Shown here in pieces: positions 47,842-57,982 of a DNA stretch of 64,000 nucleotides. The DNA lies in NCBI GenBank assembly GCA_024103005.1, contig JAGFJA010000010.1, forward strand, positions 1-64,000, in the 5' to 3' direction. The notes below the pieces were generated by a model. It ran no database searches. It worked only from the letters and a program-made list of their open reading frames with translations, and had not been told where the DNA came from. The position numbers and the translations under genes were made by a program. The stretch is from Saprospiraceae bacterium. Lineage in GTDB: Bacteria; Bacteroidota; Bacteroidia; Chitinophagales; Saprospiraceae. Position 1 is the first letter of the stretch. Each line of letters starts with the position of its first letter.

Positions 47842-50800
47842 AAATGGCCATTAATTGATCAATAATAGAATTCATACCTTGCCATAACTTGACTCTGTTC
47901 ACACCTAACGAAATTTCTTTTGCGTGGTCTTTATACTTATCTATGCTTTTATTGTTGTTATAATTACTCTTTAATTCTTTATCTATGGTCTTTTCAATAG
48001 ATTCCCAATCACCTTGTTTTGTATATGTATTAAACTTAAACAAATTAGGTTCTTCCTGATTTTCTATAAAATAATCCAACAATCCATTTAACAGATTTCT
48101 TGCTTCTTCCCTGTCAATCTGCCGTGTTTTTTGAAATCCGTCATTATAAAAAAGATAGGCTGATTGGGTATTGGTATCGACTATTTTTGCAATAAGCAAA
48201 TAGAATATAAGTTCAGCTTTTTGACCGGTTTTCAATTCTTTTCCAGATTTATTAATCAATTCAACGGGGGAGTGATTGACCAACTTAGGTATTGTCCCAT
48301 AAAACCGAATATTTTTATATGTATAATCTATTGAAATGGAATATAATGTTTGATTTTCTTCAAATATTTGGACGACATTCCGGAACAAGTTTTTCAGATT
48401 GTCATCCAACATCATTTTATAAGCCTCACCGGCATTCTTCAGGGGAAATTTACCATTTAGGTACAGTTTCGAATATATTTCACTTTCATTATTCCTGAAT
48501 TTGGAATGAATTAATGCTTGATTGAGGTGCCATATTTCTAAGTTATCTAAATCAAATAGTTCAGTATCCGATATTTCCTCATCATCCTTGGATGTATATA
48601 TATTCAGAATTTCATTATAATAATATTGAATACCTTTCTTAAAGAACTTTAATACTTTTGCAATATCAATTTCTTCGACTTTTTTATTAGAGTTACCTGT
48701 ATTTTCTTCCTTAGGTTCTTCTTCTTTACTTTTAAGTGGCCAGGGTGCTGCATGATGGATAAAATAATTATGTTTTGTATTATCCTCATCCTTATTGTAT
48801 TCTTCACTGAAAGAATGAAGCGGATGTTTTTGGATCAGGATTTCGGCAACATTTTCAGAGCATCCGCTTTGAATAAAATCTATTAATTCATCAATTAAAA
48901 ATGACGGCGGCAGATCTTTATTATTCTGAATTGATTTGCCGATATAACTCAGATATAAATAATTTCTAGCTGATAAAATGGATTCCAAAAACAAATGTTT
49001 GTCATTGTTGCGTATATTCCTGTCTCCGGGTCTTGGGTTAGCCGCCATCAGATCAAACTGCAATTTTTTTAACTTGCGTGGAAAGGTGTCTTGATTCAAA
49101 CCAAGCATGGCGACCACCTTAAATGGAATGCTTCTATATGGCAAGGGTGAACAGAAAGTAATTCCCCTACTCAGGAAGTTGCCTGATGAGGATTCATAAT
49201 TGAGGCTGTTCACCAGTTTTTTAGTAAATACATCAAAAGGAACTTCTAAATCCTTTAAAAACTTGCTTACATAGTCGATTTCATCAAATTTATTTATTAT
49301 TTGGCTGTAGAGATCATCTTTATCTGATTCATCAGAGATAATAAAGTCTGCTAAAATATCTTCGATAAATGTTTTCCATTCAGAAACAGACATCTGATAT
49401 TGCCGTTTTTTCATGTTGACCGCAAGCATTTCAACCATGGTGACAAACCTTGTTATCTGATTTATTTCAGCGATATTGTCAGCACATTCTACGGTATAAA
49501 AAGGATGGTGGTAATGCATTAGATTTTCTCCGGCAATACATATCCCGTACATTAATTTTTGGATGCCATATTTCCAGGATACCAGGTAGGTATCGTCAAT
49601 AGGTTGGTAATAATCATTTTCATAGCCAAAATGAATATTGGCGGTTATCACTGCATTGCGAATCAGTTCTGTGTTTTCTATCCCAAATTTTTTTCTGATT
49701 TTCCTGAATGAAAGTAATTTTAGGACTTCTTCGGCAGTGAAGGTTGATTGAGATAATTGCAAAATAGCCATCAAGGCAGAAATGACTGAATCGCCGTTGG
49801 TGATAGCTTCATCCGCAATTGAGTATTGATACTTATACGGTGCGTTGTCAAAGACTGCTCTGATGATGGGAGCATATTCATTGATGTTGCTGACCATGAC
49901 AATGACGTCCCTCTCCTTAATATTATCCTGTTTGTTCTTACTTAAAACATCTGTAAGGTAATTATAAACTCCTTCTACTTCCCTAAATTTGGAGAAATGA
50001 GAAGCAATGACGATACTTCCATCTTTGAGCTTAGAAGAATCTATGTTTAATTGTTTATCATCATTTTTATGAATAGAACTTTGCACTGTAGATAACAAGG
50101 TGTGACTATCAAAATCAAGAATATTTACTTCTGAATAGAGGTTGATTAAATCATCATCTTTAAACAACAATTTGTATGTATCTTTGATGACTTTACCCCA
50201 ACTTGTCAGTAGCGGGTGTCCCACGATTTTATATTCGTTATTCTCCTTTTTCAGTAGATCTGAAAGGAATTTTTTTTCATGAATGTCATCAATCCAGTAC
50301 ACTTCGGGAGCAGGGTTGGTTAAGTACCACCCCATTTCAATATGTTGGCTTAATTGCTTAAATATTTCCAAATGCAAGGGTGTCAAAATTGAAAGACCAA
50401 AAAGGTAGATTCCGGGAATTTTTGCAATTAACTCGTTTACTTTATTTTTATCTTGTAGAGCTTCATTGATAAACTTTTTCACCTCTGACATATCTATTAT
50501 GTTGTCAGAAGTAATTTGTTTCAATTGTCTCCAGATATAAGCTTGCCATCTTTCATCTATTTCATTACCATCCTCTTCTCCCCTGTTCCAATTCGAAATT
50601 ACACCTTCCCTGTATATTTGGTACTGGTCAAACAGGTCGGCAATTTTAAAGGCCAATTCCCATTTTTTCAAAGGGTCATCGCCTGATGCGGAATGAAAAT
50701 ATCCGGCCTGATGTGGAAATTTTTTACAAAATTCGTCATCACTTAAAATCTCGTAAATAAGCCAATCTACATGTAGTTTTTTAACCTTTCCGGCATAATT

Positions 50801-51034
50801 GCCGCCTAAAACCTTATAAACTTCATAAATGACATCATCAGGGGACAGAAAATTCAAATTAGCTGCTATTCCCAGATCTTCGGCAATCTTATACTTCAAC
50901 CAGTTATTCATTCCTTTTGTCTGGGTCACGATGTATGTGGGGACAAATACATTACCACCGGTCTTTTGTAAACACATTTCCAGTTCATTAGCTAAAGACA
51001 GGATGTCATTGGATACAAATACAGAGAGACTCAT
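47834..51034 (-). CDS. recC: Exodeoxyribonuclease V subunit gamma (RecC)
   Basis: RecC scans for the Chi recombination signal and holds the complex together. The 1066 residues show the inactive UvrD-like layout with GLNQDTFPRKL (about 665) and FDLMAANPRPGDRNIRNNDKHLFLE, which are RecC hallmarks. I chose the ATG at 51034; the frame could start two codons earlier at TTG. With the ATG, the recD stop lies 2 bases before the start. It sits between recD and recB in one operon. Chi of this lineage cannot be predicted from this window. Confidence 0.94.
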   Translation of the reverse strand: MSLSVFVSNDILSLANELEMCLQKTGGNVFVPTYIVTQTKGMNNWLKYKIAEDLGIAANLNFLSPDDVIYEVYKVLGGNYAGKVKKLHVDWLIYEILSDDEFCKKFPHQAGYFHSASGDDPLKKWELAFKIADLFDQYQIYREGVISNWNRGEEDGNEIDERWQAYIWRQLKQITSDNIIDMSEVKKFINEALQDKNKVNELIAKIPGIYLFGLSILTPLHLEIFKQLSQHIEMGWYLTNPAPEVYWIDDIHEKKFLSDLLKKENNEYKIVGHPLLTSWGKVIKDTYKLLFKDDDLINLYSEVNILDFDSHTLLSTVQSSIHKNDDKQLNIDSSKLKDGSIVIASHFSKFREVEGVYNYLTDVLSKNKQDNIKERDVIVMVSNINEYAPIIRAVFDNAPYKYQYSIADEAITNGDSVISALMAILQLSQSTFTAEEVLKLLSFRKIRKKFGIENTELIRNAVITANIHFGYENDYYQPIDDTYLVSWKYGIQKLMYGICIAGENLMHYHHPFYTVECADNIAEINQITRFVTMVEMLAVNMKKRQYQMSVSEWKTFIEDILADFIISDESDKDDLYSQIINKFDEIDYVSKFLKDLEVPFDVFTKKLVNSLNYESSSGNFLSRGITFCSPLPYRSIPFKVVAMLGLNQDTFPRKLKKLQFDLMAANPRPGDRNIRNNDKHLFLESILSARNYLYLSYIGKSIQNNKDLPPSFLIDELIDFIQSGCSENVAEILIQKHPLHSFSEEYNKDEDNTKHNYFIHHAAPWPLKSKEEEPKEENTGNSNKKVEEIDIAKVLKFFKKGIQYYYNEILNIYTSKDDEEISDTELFDLDNLEIWHLNQALIHSKFRNNESEIYSKLYLNGKFPLKNAGEAYKMMLDDNLKNLFRNVVQIFEENQTLYSISIDYTYKNIRFYGTIPKLVNHSPVELINKSGKELKTGQKAELIFYLLIAKIVDTNTQSAYLFYNDGFQKTRQIDREEARNLLNGLLDYFIENQEEPNLFKFNTYTKQGDWESIEKTIDKELKSNYNNNKSIDKYKDHAKEISLGVNRVKLWQGMNSIIDQLMAIYE

Positions 51035-51036
51035 TA

Positions 51037-52803
51037 TCAAGAGGAAGTTTTAAAGTGTGAGGCTAATCCAGATACACGTCTAACCGTTTGGTTACAAATA
51101 GTAGTAATGATGTCTTTGCTGCCTAAGATGCTTACTTTCTTCTTGGCACGAGTTATTGCCGTATATAACAATTCTCTGGTCAGCAGTAAGTTATCTTTAT
51201 TATCAGGCAGGAGAATCAATACCTCATTATATTCCGAGCCCTGGCTCTTGTGTATGGTCATAGCAAAGGAAGGCGTAAAGGAATTTATTTGAGCAGGACT
51301 TAATTTTAAGAACCCTTTGTTGCCTTTGTCAAAGTACACCTCCGGCTTATTATTGTTTTCAAGGACGACACCTATATCGCCGTTGTAAATATCCTGCTCG
51401 GGTTGATTTTGTGTGACCATAATTAATTGATAGTTTCCAAAGATATTATCTCCTATGTTATATTTTTGGAGAAAATGTTTGTTGATAGCTGTCACACCAT
51501 ATTTACCCTCATTGGTAGCGCATAAAACCGTACTGTTATTTAATTTTAGTAAAATATCATTTACATCATGCAAACCAACATAACCACCATTATCAGAAAA
51601 AAGAAGGTTGACCGCATGATCAATCCTATCTTTATACTCGTTAAAGTGGTAGATTTTGACATTTTCATATCTGTTATTAAAAAATTCATCCAACACAGAT
51701 ACATCATTTTGTAAAACAGCTTTACTCAATATTCCAATGCCATCATTGTCACTAAACCGAAAACTTTTCTTTAATTCTATTAGATGTTGGAATAACGGAT
51801 GATTTTCCTCCTTAATATGATTTTGTATGGGGATTTGATTTTTTTCCATGGGTATAAATTGATTAAGAAATTGTATTCGCTCCTTTGAGAATGCATTCAT
51901 ACCTGCAGTATCTTCACAAATATCCCGAAATATGGAGCCTGCATTAACTGAAGCCAATTGATTTTTATCACCTAAGAGAATAACCACTGTCTTTTCCGGA
52001 TCAATAGCCTGAAACAGTTTATAGAACAGCGTTATATCGATCATGGAGCATTCATCAACCAGGATAACATCAGCTTGAATGTAGTTATCTGCATCATGTT
52101 TGAAATAAATGCTGTTATGCACATATCCCAATAAAGAATGAATTGTCGTGGACTGTAAGTTGCCAAGAGTGTCCAGTAGTTGTCCGTCAATTCCTCTTTC
52201 CTTCATAGCAGCAGCTGCACGCGATATGCTTTCTTGCATACGGGCTGCGGCTTTTCCTGTAGGTGCACAAAGTTTAATGGTGGATTCAGGATTGTCCTTA
52301 AGGAAGAGCAGGAGCAGTTTTGTGATGGTAGTTGTCTTTCCGGTGCCGGGTCCGCCGGAGATAATGCTAAAATTGTGTAAAAAAGAATTAAGGCAGGCTA
52401 TTTGTTGCCAGTCTGTTTCATCCAATCCATCACTTTCCGGGAAAAGCTGATATTGCACAAAGTCCTTAAGCTGCAGTAGCTTACCGGATTGCAGAGCAAT
52501 ATTTTTTTCATGGCATAAGGCTGATATTTTATCTGCCAGAGATTTCTCATAATGGAAATACCTCTGGAAGTATAATTTATTGTTTGAATAAATGAAAGGT
52601 TTAATTTCGGAGGGTGAACCAACCAATTCATGATTGGTTAATATATACTGTCCGGGCAATTCAGTTGAATCATTGGCTTCAATGACAGAAGGTACATCCA
52701 AACAGACATTTCCCGCTTCAACGGAGGCGAATAATTCTACCAGCCATGGATTCAGATTATCCTTACAAAAATAATCAGCAAATGAAATAGCACTATAACT
52801 CAT
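51037..52803 (-). CDS. recD: Exodeoxyribonuclease V subunit alpha (RecD)
   Basis: RecD is the 5'-3' helicase subunit. The 588 residues show Walker A GPGTGKTT (151-158), Walker B VILVDECSMID, and C-terminal motifs FAMTIHKSQGSEYNEVLILLP and LLTRELLYTAITRAKKKV. The N-terminal domain of about 130 residues fits RecD, not the longer RecD2. It is the first gene of the recD-recC-recB operon. Many Bacteroidota use AddAB instead, so the complete RecBCD is worth noting. Confidence 0.94.
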   Translation of the reverse strand: MSYSAISFADYFCKDNLNPWLVELFASVEAGNVCLDVPSVIEANDSTELPGQYILTNHELVGSPSEIKPFIYSNNKLYFQRYFHYEKSLADKISALCHEKNIALQSGKLLQLKDFVQYQLFPESDGLDETDWQQIACLNSFLHNFSIISGGPGTGKTTTITKLLLLFLKDNPESTIKLCAPTGKAAARMQESISRAAAAMKERGIDGQLLDTLGNLQSTTIHSLLGYVHNSIYFKHDADNYIQADVILVDECSMIDITLFYKLFQAIDPEKTVVILLGDKNQLASVNAGSIFRDICEDTAGMNAFSKERIQFLNQFIPMEKNQIPIQNHIKEENHPLFQHLIELKKSFRFSDNDGIGILSKAVLQNDVSVLDEFFNNRYENVKIYHFNEYKDRIDHAVNLLFSDNGGYVGLHDVNDILLKLNNSTVLCATNEGKYGVTAINKHFLQKYNIGDNIFGNYQLIMVTQNQPEQDIYNGDIGVVLENNNKPEVYFDKGNKGFLKLSPAQINSFTPSFAMTIHKSQGSEYNEVLILLPDNKDNLLLTRELLYTAITRAKKKVSILGSKDIITTICNQTVRRVSGLASHFKTSS

Positions 52804-52859
52804 ATATTCTTATGACATGTATCAGAATGAATAAAAATACAGCTTAATAAACAGCTAAG

Positions 52860-53081
52860 CTAATTATTTTTTTCTATCAGTGATAAGGCTGATTCCTTAT
52901 GAGCTGCAATATGATTGGTTTTTAAGCTTTTAATTTCATATTGGGGCATTTGTTTGCTTGCATGGTGCGTATATCCCTTAAACTCAAAATCAGAAACATG
53001 TATTTTTATGATTGTCCCGGATACAATTCCCGCTTCAGAATTCCAGCTGACTTTATCTCCAATTTTAAATTTGGTTTCCAT
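52860..53081 (-). CDS. DUF2945 (TUDOR-like) small protein
   Basis: This 73-residue protein matches the DUF2945 family (hypervirulence-associated TUDOR domain): KFKIGDKVSWNSEAGIVSGTIIKI at the start and KQMPQYEIKS in the middle. These are small SH3-like barrels of unknown binding partner. It precedes recD by 56 bases on the same strand and could be cotranscribed, but no functional tie to RecBCD is known. Confidence 0.85.
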   Translation of the reverse strand: METKFKIGDKVSWNSEAGIVSGTIIKIHVSDFEFKGYTHHASKQMPQYEIKSLKTNHIAAHKESALSLIEKNN

Positions 53082-53250
53082 TTATATGTTTATATTTAAT
53101 AATATATGTATTCACCTGACATTAAAGCTATTCAGTATATATTAAATGCTTAATTGTAGGTATTGAATGCGCATAAGTGCAAGACCATATTGTTTTCTTT
53201 TGAAACTCTACCCGACTTATCTTTTCTTGTCAGGAAACTAAAATCTTTTC

Positions 53251-53946
53251 TTACTTATTAAAGGCATTCAAATATTTGTCAATATATAATTGCTTTTCCT
53301 TTGATTTATATTGCTGAATAAATCGCGGGTGCTCTAAAATAGTCATTTTTTCGAATAAACTGTACTCGTCATTTAATTTTTTAATAAACTTCGCATTTTT
53401 TACGCCCAAGACAAAGACCTCTGAAGTATCGCATCCCATTTCAAAATGTTTTTTCATAGATTGAATCATAAAATCTTTTACGCTTTCAAAGAGTTGATTA
53501 TCGTCATAATAGTTGGCGTTCAACCAGATATTATTCTTTGTTTTTCTCACAATTGCCAGTGGAAAGGGTGAATTGATATAGAATTGGCTATAAAATGCTT
53601 CCGGCCCTCCAAAACTATCAATCATATCATACACAAACACGGATGAAACTTCGTGTGTCCTGACGGAATACATCGGTAATCCACATACGCTTTCCAACCT
53701 TTTGGTATCCGTAAAAGGCACTCCGGTAACTCCGGCACCGTGTCTGCTAGGATTGATTCCAACAATAAACCTGCGACGGTATTGGTCATTATAAAATTTC
53801 CTGTAAAAGGCTTCCATTACCGGAACAGTTTCAGGATTATCCAGATAGGGATTAAGTACGCTAAAATTTTCAGGAAGCGAAACGTTGTACTCAAGATTCT
53901 TATTGAATTGAATAACCTTTTCTCCAAAGGTTGGCTGAATCGACAT
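53251..53946 (-). CDS. SMUG2-type uracil-DNA glycosylase (DUF4918)
   Basis: This 231-residue protein resembles the SMUG2/DUF4918 group of the uracil-DNA glycosylase superfamily, which removes uracil and related damaged bases in base-excision repair. The active-site motif is GINPSRHGAGVTGVPFTD (63-80), and the C-terminal DNA-intercalation motif is LEHPRFIQQYKSK (about 206-218). It lies near the recDCB operon on the same strand, separated by the small DUF2945 gene, forming a local repair cluster. Confidence 0.87.
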   Translation of the reverse strand: MSIQPTFGEKVIQFNKNLEYNVSLPENFSVLNPYLDNPETVPVMEAFYRKFYNDQYRRRFIVGINPSRHGAGVTGVPFTDTKRLESVCGLPMYSVRTHEVSSVFVYDMIDSFGGPEAFYSQFYINSPFPLAIVRKTKNNIWLNANYYDDNQLFESVKDFMIQSMKKHFEMGCDTSEVFVLGVKNAKFIKKLNDEYSLFEKMTILEHPRFIQQYKSKEKQLYIDKYLNAFNK

Positions 53947-53977
53947 ATATGTTTATGAAATGGTATTTGGTCTGGTA

Positions 53978-53991
53978 ACAAATGAATTTGT
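53978..53991. promoter_or_regulatory. Operator-like palindrome upstream of the glycosylase gene
   Basis: ACAAAT-GA-ATTTGT is a perfect 6-bp inverted repeat with a 2-base centre, 32 bases upstream of the SMUG2-like start. It could be a repressor site; no known consensus was matched. Confidence 0.25.
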
Positions 53992-54076
53992 CCTTTGGTT
54001 TAGGAAAATAAAATGACCGAGGCAAATATCCAAGGTTCCAGTCAAACAAAGAATCTATCCAAAAACAACTATCAAA

Positions 54077-55066
54077 TCAACGGTCCAAAGGAATTTGTTC
54101 ATGGGGAATAAATTCATCTGTCCGTTCATTTATCAGATAACTTAATGGCGGATGAGGATATCTGTCAACAATTTCAAGTGGAATGCCCCATGGATTCCAC
54201 ATATTGGTAAGCACCTGGGCAAAAATATCATCTTTCCAGGGAGCAAATTTCGGTTTCCCGTTATACGGATTCTTTGGTAAACGAAGTGTAACTTTTTCAT
54301 CTGTGTACCGGATTTCATAATCTTCAGTATCGCTCAACAGGTAATTAGCATATACAAATCTACCGTACAATTCTTCAAATTGAGCCGGGTGCAATGTATT
54401 ATTGCCTATTTTCCGGATAATTTCTTTTTCACGGAGCCCTACCTCCCCGTTGTCCTGAAGGCAAGCTGCTATTCCGAGATAATTGAGGCTCAGGCAAAAA
54501 TTCAGATGTTGAACTTCATCCTTATAATTAAATATATCTTTGGAGATATCAACCTTATATCTTTGAATCGTCCAGGGAATAAAACCATCGAATTCTATCT
54601 GCCTGTATAATGATTGAAGCATAAGATGTAAATTCTTGAATTTTTGGACTAATGCGGGATTAACCTTAAACAGTTCTCTTTTTTCCTCACTTTCTATCAT
54701 TCCTTGCTTTAAATCATGGTACAGGACACCGTAAAACATTCGTGCCATAACCTGAAATATCGTTAAATCAGATAGTTTCACCAATTCCTCATACCCACCT
54801 TCAAAAGCGTTCCGGCTTTCTTCATCCAACCTATTGATAGCTTCAACCACTCTTTCAGAGGCAGGCATTTTCAAATCTTTATACTGTAACCTTGTACCTC
54901 CTAACATGAGGATATAGTTATCACGAAGTTGATATCGGTCTAAAATCCACTCAGGGAAGGCATAAACCCATCGTACAGACTCCGGGTCAATATAATCACC
55001 CGACAAAAAACATCTGGTATTATCAAACAAAGCCTCAGCAAAAGGATTATAAGGAGCATCAATCAT
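54077..55066 (-). CDS. Unrecognised 329-residue cytoplasmic protein
   Basis: I do not recognise this protein. It has no signal peptide or membrane segment. The N-terminus holds TRCFLSGDYIDPESVRWVYAFPEWILDRYQL (18-48), which in layout recalls a degenerate HNH-like or treble-clef module but has only one Cys. The middle is helical, and the C-terminus ends in PLDR after a proline-rich stretch. It starts 138 bases before the aconitase terminator region on the same strand and ends 130 bases before the SMUG2-like gene. A role in DNA metabolism is only a guess from position. Confidence 0.72.
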   Translation of the reverse strand: MIDAPYNPFAEALFDNTRCFLSGDYIDPESVRWVYAFPEWILDRYQLRDNYILMLGGTRLQYKDLKMPASERVVEAINRLDEESRNAFEGGYEELVKLSDLTIFQVMARMFYGVLYHDLKQGMIESEEKRELFKVNPALVQKFKNLHLMLQSLYRQIEFDGFIPWTIQRYKVDISKDIFNYKDEVQHLNFCLSLNYLGIAACLQDNGEVGLREKEIIRKIGNNTLHPAQFEELYGRFVYANYLLSDTEDYEIRYTDEKVTLRLPKNPYNGKPKFAPWKDDIFAQVLTNMWNPWGIPLEIVDRYPHPPLSYLINERTDEFIPHEQIPLDR

Positions 55067-55160
55067 TTATATAATATTGTATTTCAAATATGTACAGTAT
55101 ATTACTTAAATTTAAAATTTAATTAAAAAAAAAAATAAAGTTTACGAGAAAACTATTATG

Positions 55161-55193
55161 TATAAAAGAAAAGCTCCCTTTGCAGAGAGCTTT
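55161..55193 (-). terminator. Rho-independent terminator after aconitase
   Basis: On the minus strand a 10-bp stem AAAGCTCTCT / AGGGAGCTTT (one G-U pair) with loop GCAA is followed by TCTTTTATA. It lies directly past the aconitase stop codon. Confidence 0.82.
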
Positions 55194-55204
55194 GCTTTAA
55201 AGGC

Positions 55205-57982
55205 TTAATTATTTTTCAGGTATTGTCTCAGGACATATTGGAGAATTCCCTGATTCTTATAGTACTCTATTTCAATAGCAGAATCCAACCTTGCTTCTAC
55301 TTTAAAATCTGTTTGCTTACCTGTTGGATGAACAGCCTTAACATCCAGAATTTTATGAGGAGTCAAATCGTTTTCCAAACCTGAAATAGAATAGATTTCG
55401 GTTCCATCTAAGCCAAGGCTCGCCGCACTCTGACCTTCACAGAAGACCAAGGGTGCAACTCCCATTCCAACAAGGTTACTACGGTGAATTCTCTCATAGC
55501 TTTCTGCAATAACAGCTTTTACTCCAAGAAGGAATGTACCCTTGGCTGCCCAGTCTCTGGAAGAGCCTGAACCATATTCTTTACCTGCAAGAATAATAAG
55601 AGGCGTACCGTCTTCCTTGTACTTCATGGCAGTATCAAATACGGTTCCAACCTCTCCGGTTGGCAGGTAGTTACTATAACCACCTTCCCTATTGGCTATT
55701 TTATTCTTAATACGCACATTGGCAAAGGTACCGCGCATCATTACCTCGTGATTACCCCTTCGGGAACCATAAGAGTTGAAGGCTTCTTTAGGGACACCGT
55801 GCCCAACCAGATATCTGCCGGCAGAGGAATCTTCCTTAAATGATCCTGCAGGTGAAATATGGTCTGTGGTAACTGAATCACCCAAATAAAGCAGCACTCT
55901 CGCTCCATGAATATCGGTAACAGGGTCAGGATTAGATTTCAGGTTTTCAAAGAAAGGAGCTTCCCTGATATATGTTGAAGTGGTACTCCATTCAAAATCC
56001 TGATCTAAGTTGACTGCAAGTTCCTGCCAGTCAGTTGAACCGTCAAATATAACGTCATATACTTCCTCAAAGTCGCCTTGTTTGAGGCAATCATTGATCG
56101 TATTTTGTATCTCTTCTCTGGAAGGCCAGATATCTTTCAGGTAAACAGGTTCACCATTCGGATCTAAATCAATCGGCTCGGTCATCAAATTTATATCGAC
56201 CCGACCTGCCAAGGCGTAGGCAACAACAAGCATAGGAGACATCAGGAAGTTCATCTTTACCTGTGGGTGTACCCGAGCTTCAAAGTTTCGGTTACCTGAT
56301 AGAACAGAAGCAACCACCAGCTCGCCCTTATCTACTGCTGTCGCAATAGCAGGAGGCAGAGGTCCGGAATTTCCGATACAGGAAGTACATCCATAACCTA
56401 CAGTATGGAATCTGAGTGCTTCTAAATCCACATTAAGGCCGGATCTTTCGAGATATCGTGTTACGACCTTTGAACCGGGGGCAAGGGATGTTTTAACCCA
56501 AGACTTGGTACGAAGCCCTTTTTCTATGGCATTTCGTGCCAACAAGCCTGCCCCTACCATAACAGCCGGGTTAGAAGTGTTGGTACAACTGGTAATTGCA
56601 GCGATAACAATACTTCCATCACTCAGAACAAATTCTTTATTTGCCTGCTTAATTCTGACGGAATGGTGTTCATTGTCTGCAATAACTTCAGAATGTGGCT
56701 CCCCACTCAGCGGAACCTTCCCGAAGGTAAACTCAGTTCCTGATCCGCCTTCCATCAGCCAGGCATATTCTTTACGATCATTTTTGGGTTGATAATCCCT
56801 GCTAAATTCATTTTTTAAAATCTCACAAAACTTGCCGGACAAATCTTTTACAAGAATCTTATCCTGAGGCCTTTTTGGTCCTGAAACTGTCGGTTCCAGG
56901 GTAGAAAGATCTAACTCCACAACTTTCGTATAAACAATGTTTTCTGAACCTGTTCTCCAAAGTAGATTTTCCTTGCAATAGGCTTCAACGATAGCTCTCT
57001 GCTCTGCCGAACGGTTGGTGGAATGCATATATTCCAATGTACGATTGTCAATAGGGAAATAAGTAACGGTACATCCGAATTCGGGTGACATATTGGAAAT
57101 AGTGGCACGGTCAGTAACGGAAAGGTTATCCAGTCCGTCACCGAAAACTTCTACAAACTTACCTACTACTCCGGTATCTCTTAACAATCTTGTAATTGAC
57201 AATACCAAGTCTGTAGCGGTACACTGGTCCGGAATCTTACCGGTCAGCTTAAGTCCTACAACTTCCGGGCACGAAAAGAAAATTGGCTGACCAAGCATGG
57301 CGGCTTCTGCTTCAATTCCACCTACTCCCCATGCTATTACACCGATTCCATTGACCATTGGCGTATGGGAATCCGTACCTACGAGGGTATCCGGAAAAGC
57401 CCATCCGTCTCTAACACTCACACCCTGCGCCAGATATTCAAGGTTAACCTGATGGCAAATGCCCATTCCGGGAGGCACAACGGTAAAATTATTCAGCCCT
57501 TTCTGAGCCCACTTAAGCAATTCATATCGCTCTTTATTTCTTTCAAACTCCAACTCAACGTTTTTGTCATAGGAATAATCCGTTCCGAAATAATCCACCT
57601 GAACAGAGTGATCGATAACTAAATCAACCGGAATAGCAGGATTTATTTTTTGACCGTCCTTCCCATGGCGGATAAATTCAGACCTGAGAGATGCCATATC
57701 GACAACAGCAGGCACACCGGTAAAATCCTGCATTAAAATACGTCCCGGCATAAAGGGAATATCCTTATCATCAGTGTCAGGCTTCCAGTTTAACAAAGTA
57801 GAAACATGCTCTTCAGTGATGCTGAATCCATCAAAATTTCGAAGAACATTTTCCAATAATATGCGGATGCTGAAAGGTAAGTGGTTGATGTTTTCCTCTC
57901 CAAGATCCTTCAAAGAGCTGTATTTATAACTCTTTCCATTAACAGATATTTCTTTAACTGATTTAGCTTTAGAATAACTCAT
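55205..57982 (-). CDS. acnA: Aconitate hydratase (AcnA-type)
   Basis: This enzyme interconverts citrate and isocitrate in the citric acid cycle. The 925 residues match the AcnA/IRP-like class in length. The [4Fe-4S] ligands are C466 (SCTNTSNP), C532 and C535 (GCTSCIGNSG). Substrate-binding blocks PGMGICHQVN, VGTDSHTPMVNGIGVIAWGVGG and the swivel-domain GSSRDWAAKG are all present. It is monocistronic with a terminator directly after it. Bacteroidota often carry other aconitase types, so the AcnA form is a lineage marker worth noting. Confidence 0.96.
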   Translation of the reverse strand: MSYSKAKSVKEISVNGKSYKYSSLKDLGEENINHLPFSIRILLENVLRNFDGFSITEEHVSTLLNWKPDTDDKDIPFMPGRILMQDFTGVPAVVDMASLRSEFIRHGKDGQKINPAIPVDLVIDHSVQVDYFGTDYSYDKNVELEFERNKERYELLKWAQKGLNNFTVVPPGMGICHQVNLEYLAQGVSVRDGWAFPDTLVGTDSHTPMVNGIGVIAWGVGGIEAEAAMLGQPIFFSCPEVVGLKLTGKIPDQCTATDLVLSITRLLRDTGVVGKFVEVFGDGLDNLSVTDRATISNMSPEFGCTVTYFPIDNRTLEYMHSTNRSAEQRAIVEAYCKENLLWRTGSENIVYTKVVELDLSTLEPTVSGPKRPQDKILVKDLSGKFCEILKNEFSRDYQPKNDRKEYAWLMEGGSGTEFTFGKVPLSGEPHSEVIADNEHHSVRIKQANKEFVLSDGSIVIAAITSCTNTSNPAVMVGAGLLARNAIEKGLRTKSWVKTSLAPGSKVVTRYLERSGLNVDLEALRFHTVGYGCTSCIGNSGPLPPAIATAVDKGELVVASVLSGNRNFEARVHPQVKMNFLMSPMLVVAYALAGRVDINLMTEPIDLDPNGEPVYLKDIWPSREEIQNTINDCLKQGDFEEVYDVIFDGSTDWQELAVNLDQDFEWSTTSTYIREAPFFENLKSNPDPVTDIHGARVLLYLGDSVTTDHISPAGSFKEDSSAGRYLVGHGVPKEAFNSYGSRRGNHEVMMRGTFANVRIKNKIANREGGYSNYLPTGEVGTVFDTAMKYKEDGTPLIILAGKEYGSGSSRDWAAKGTFLLGVKAVIAESYERIHRSNLVGMGVAPLVFCEGQSAASLGLDGTEIYSISGLENDLTPHKILDVKAVHPTGKQTDFKVEARLDSAIEIEYYKNQGILQYVLRQYLKNN

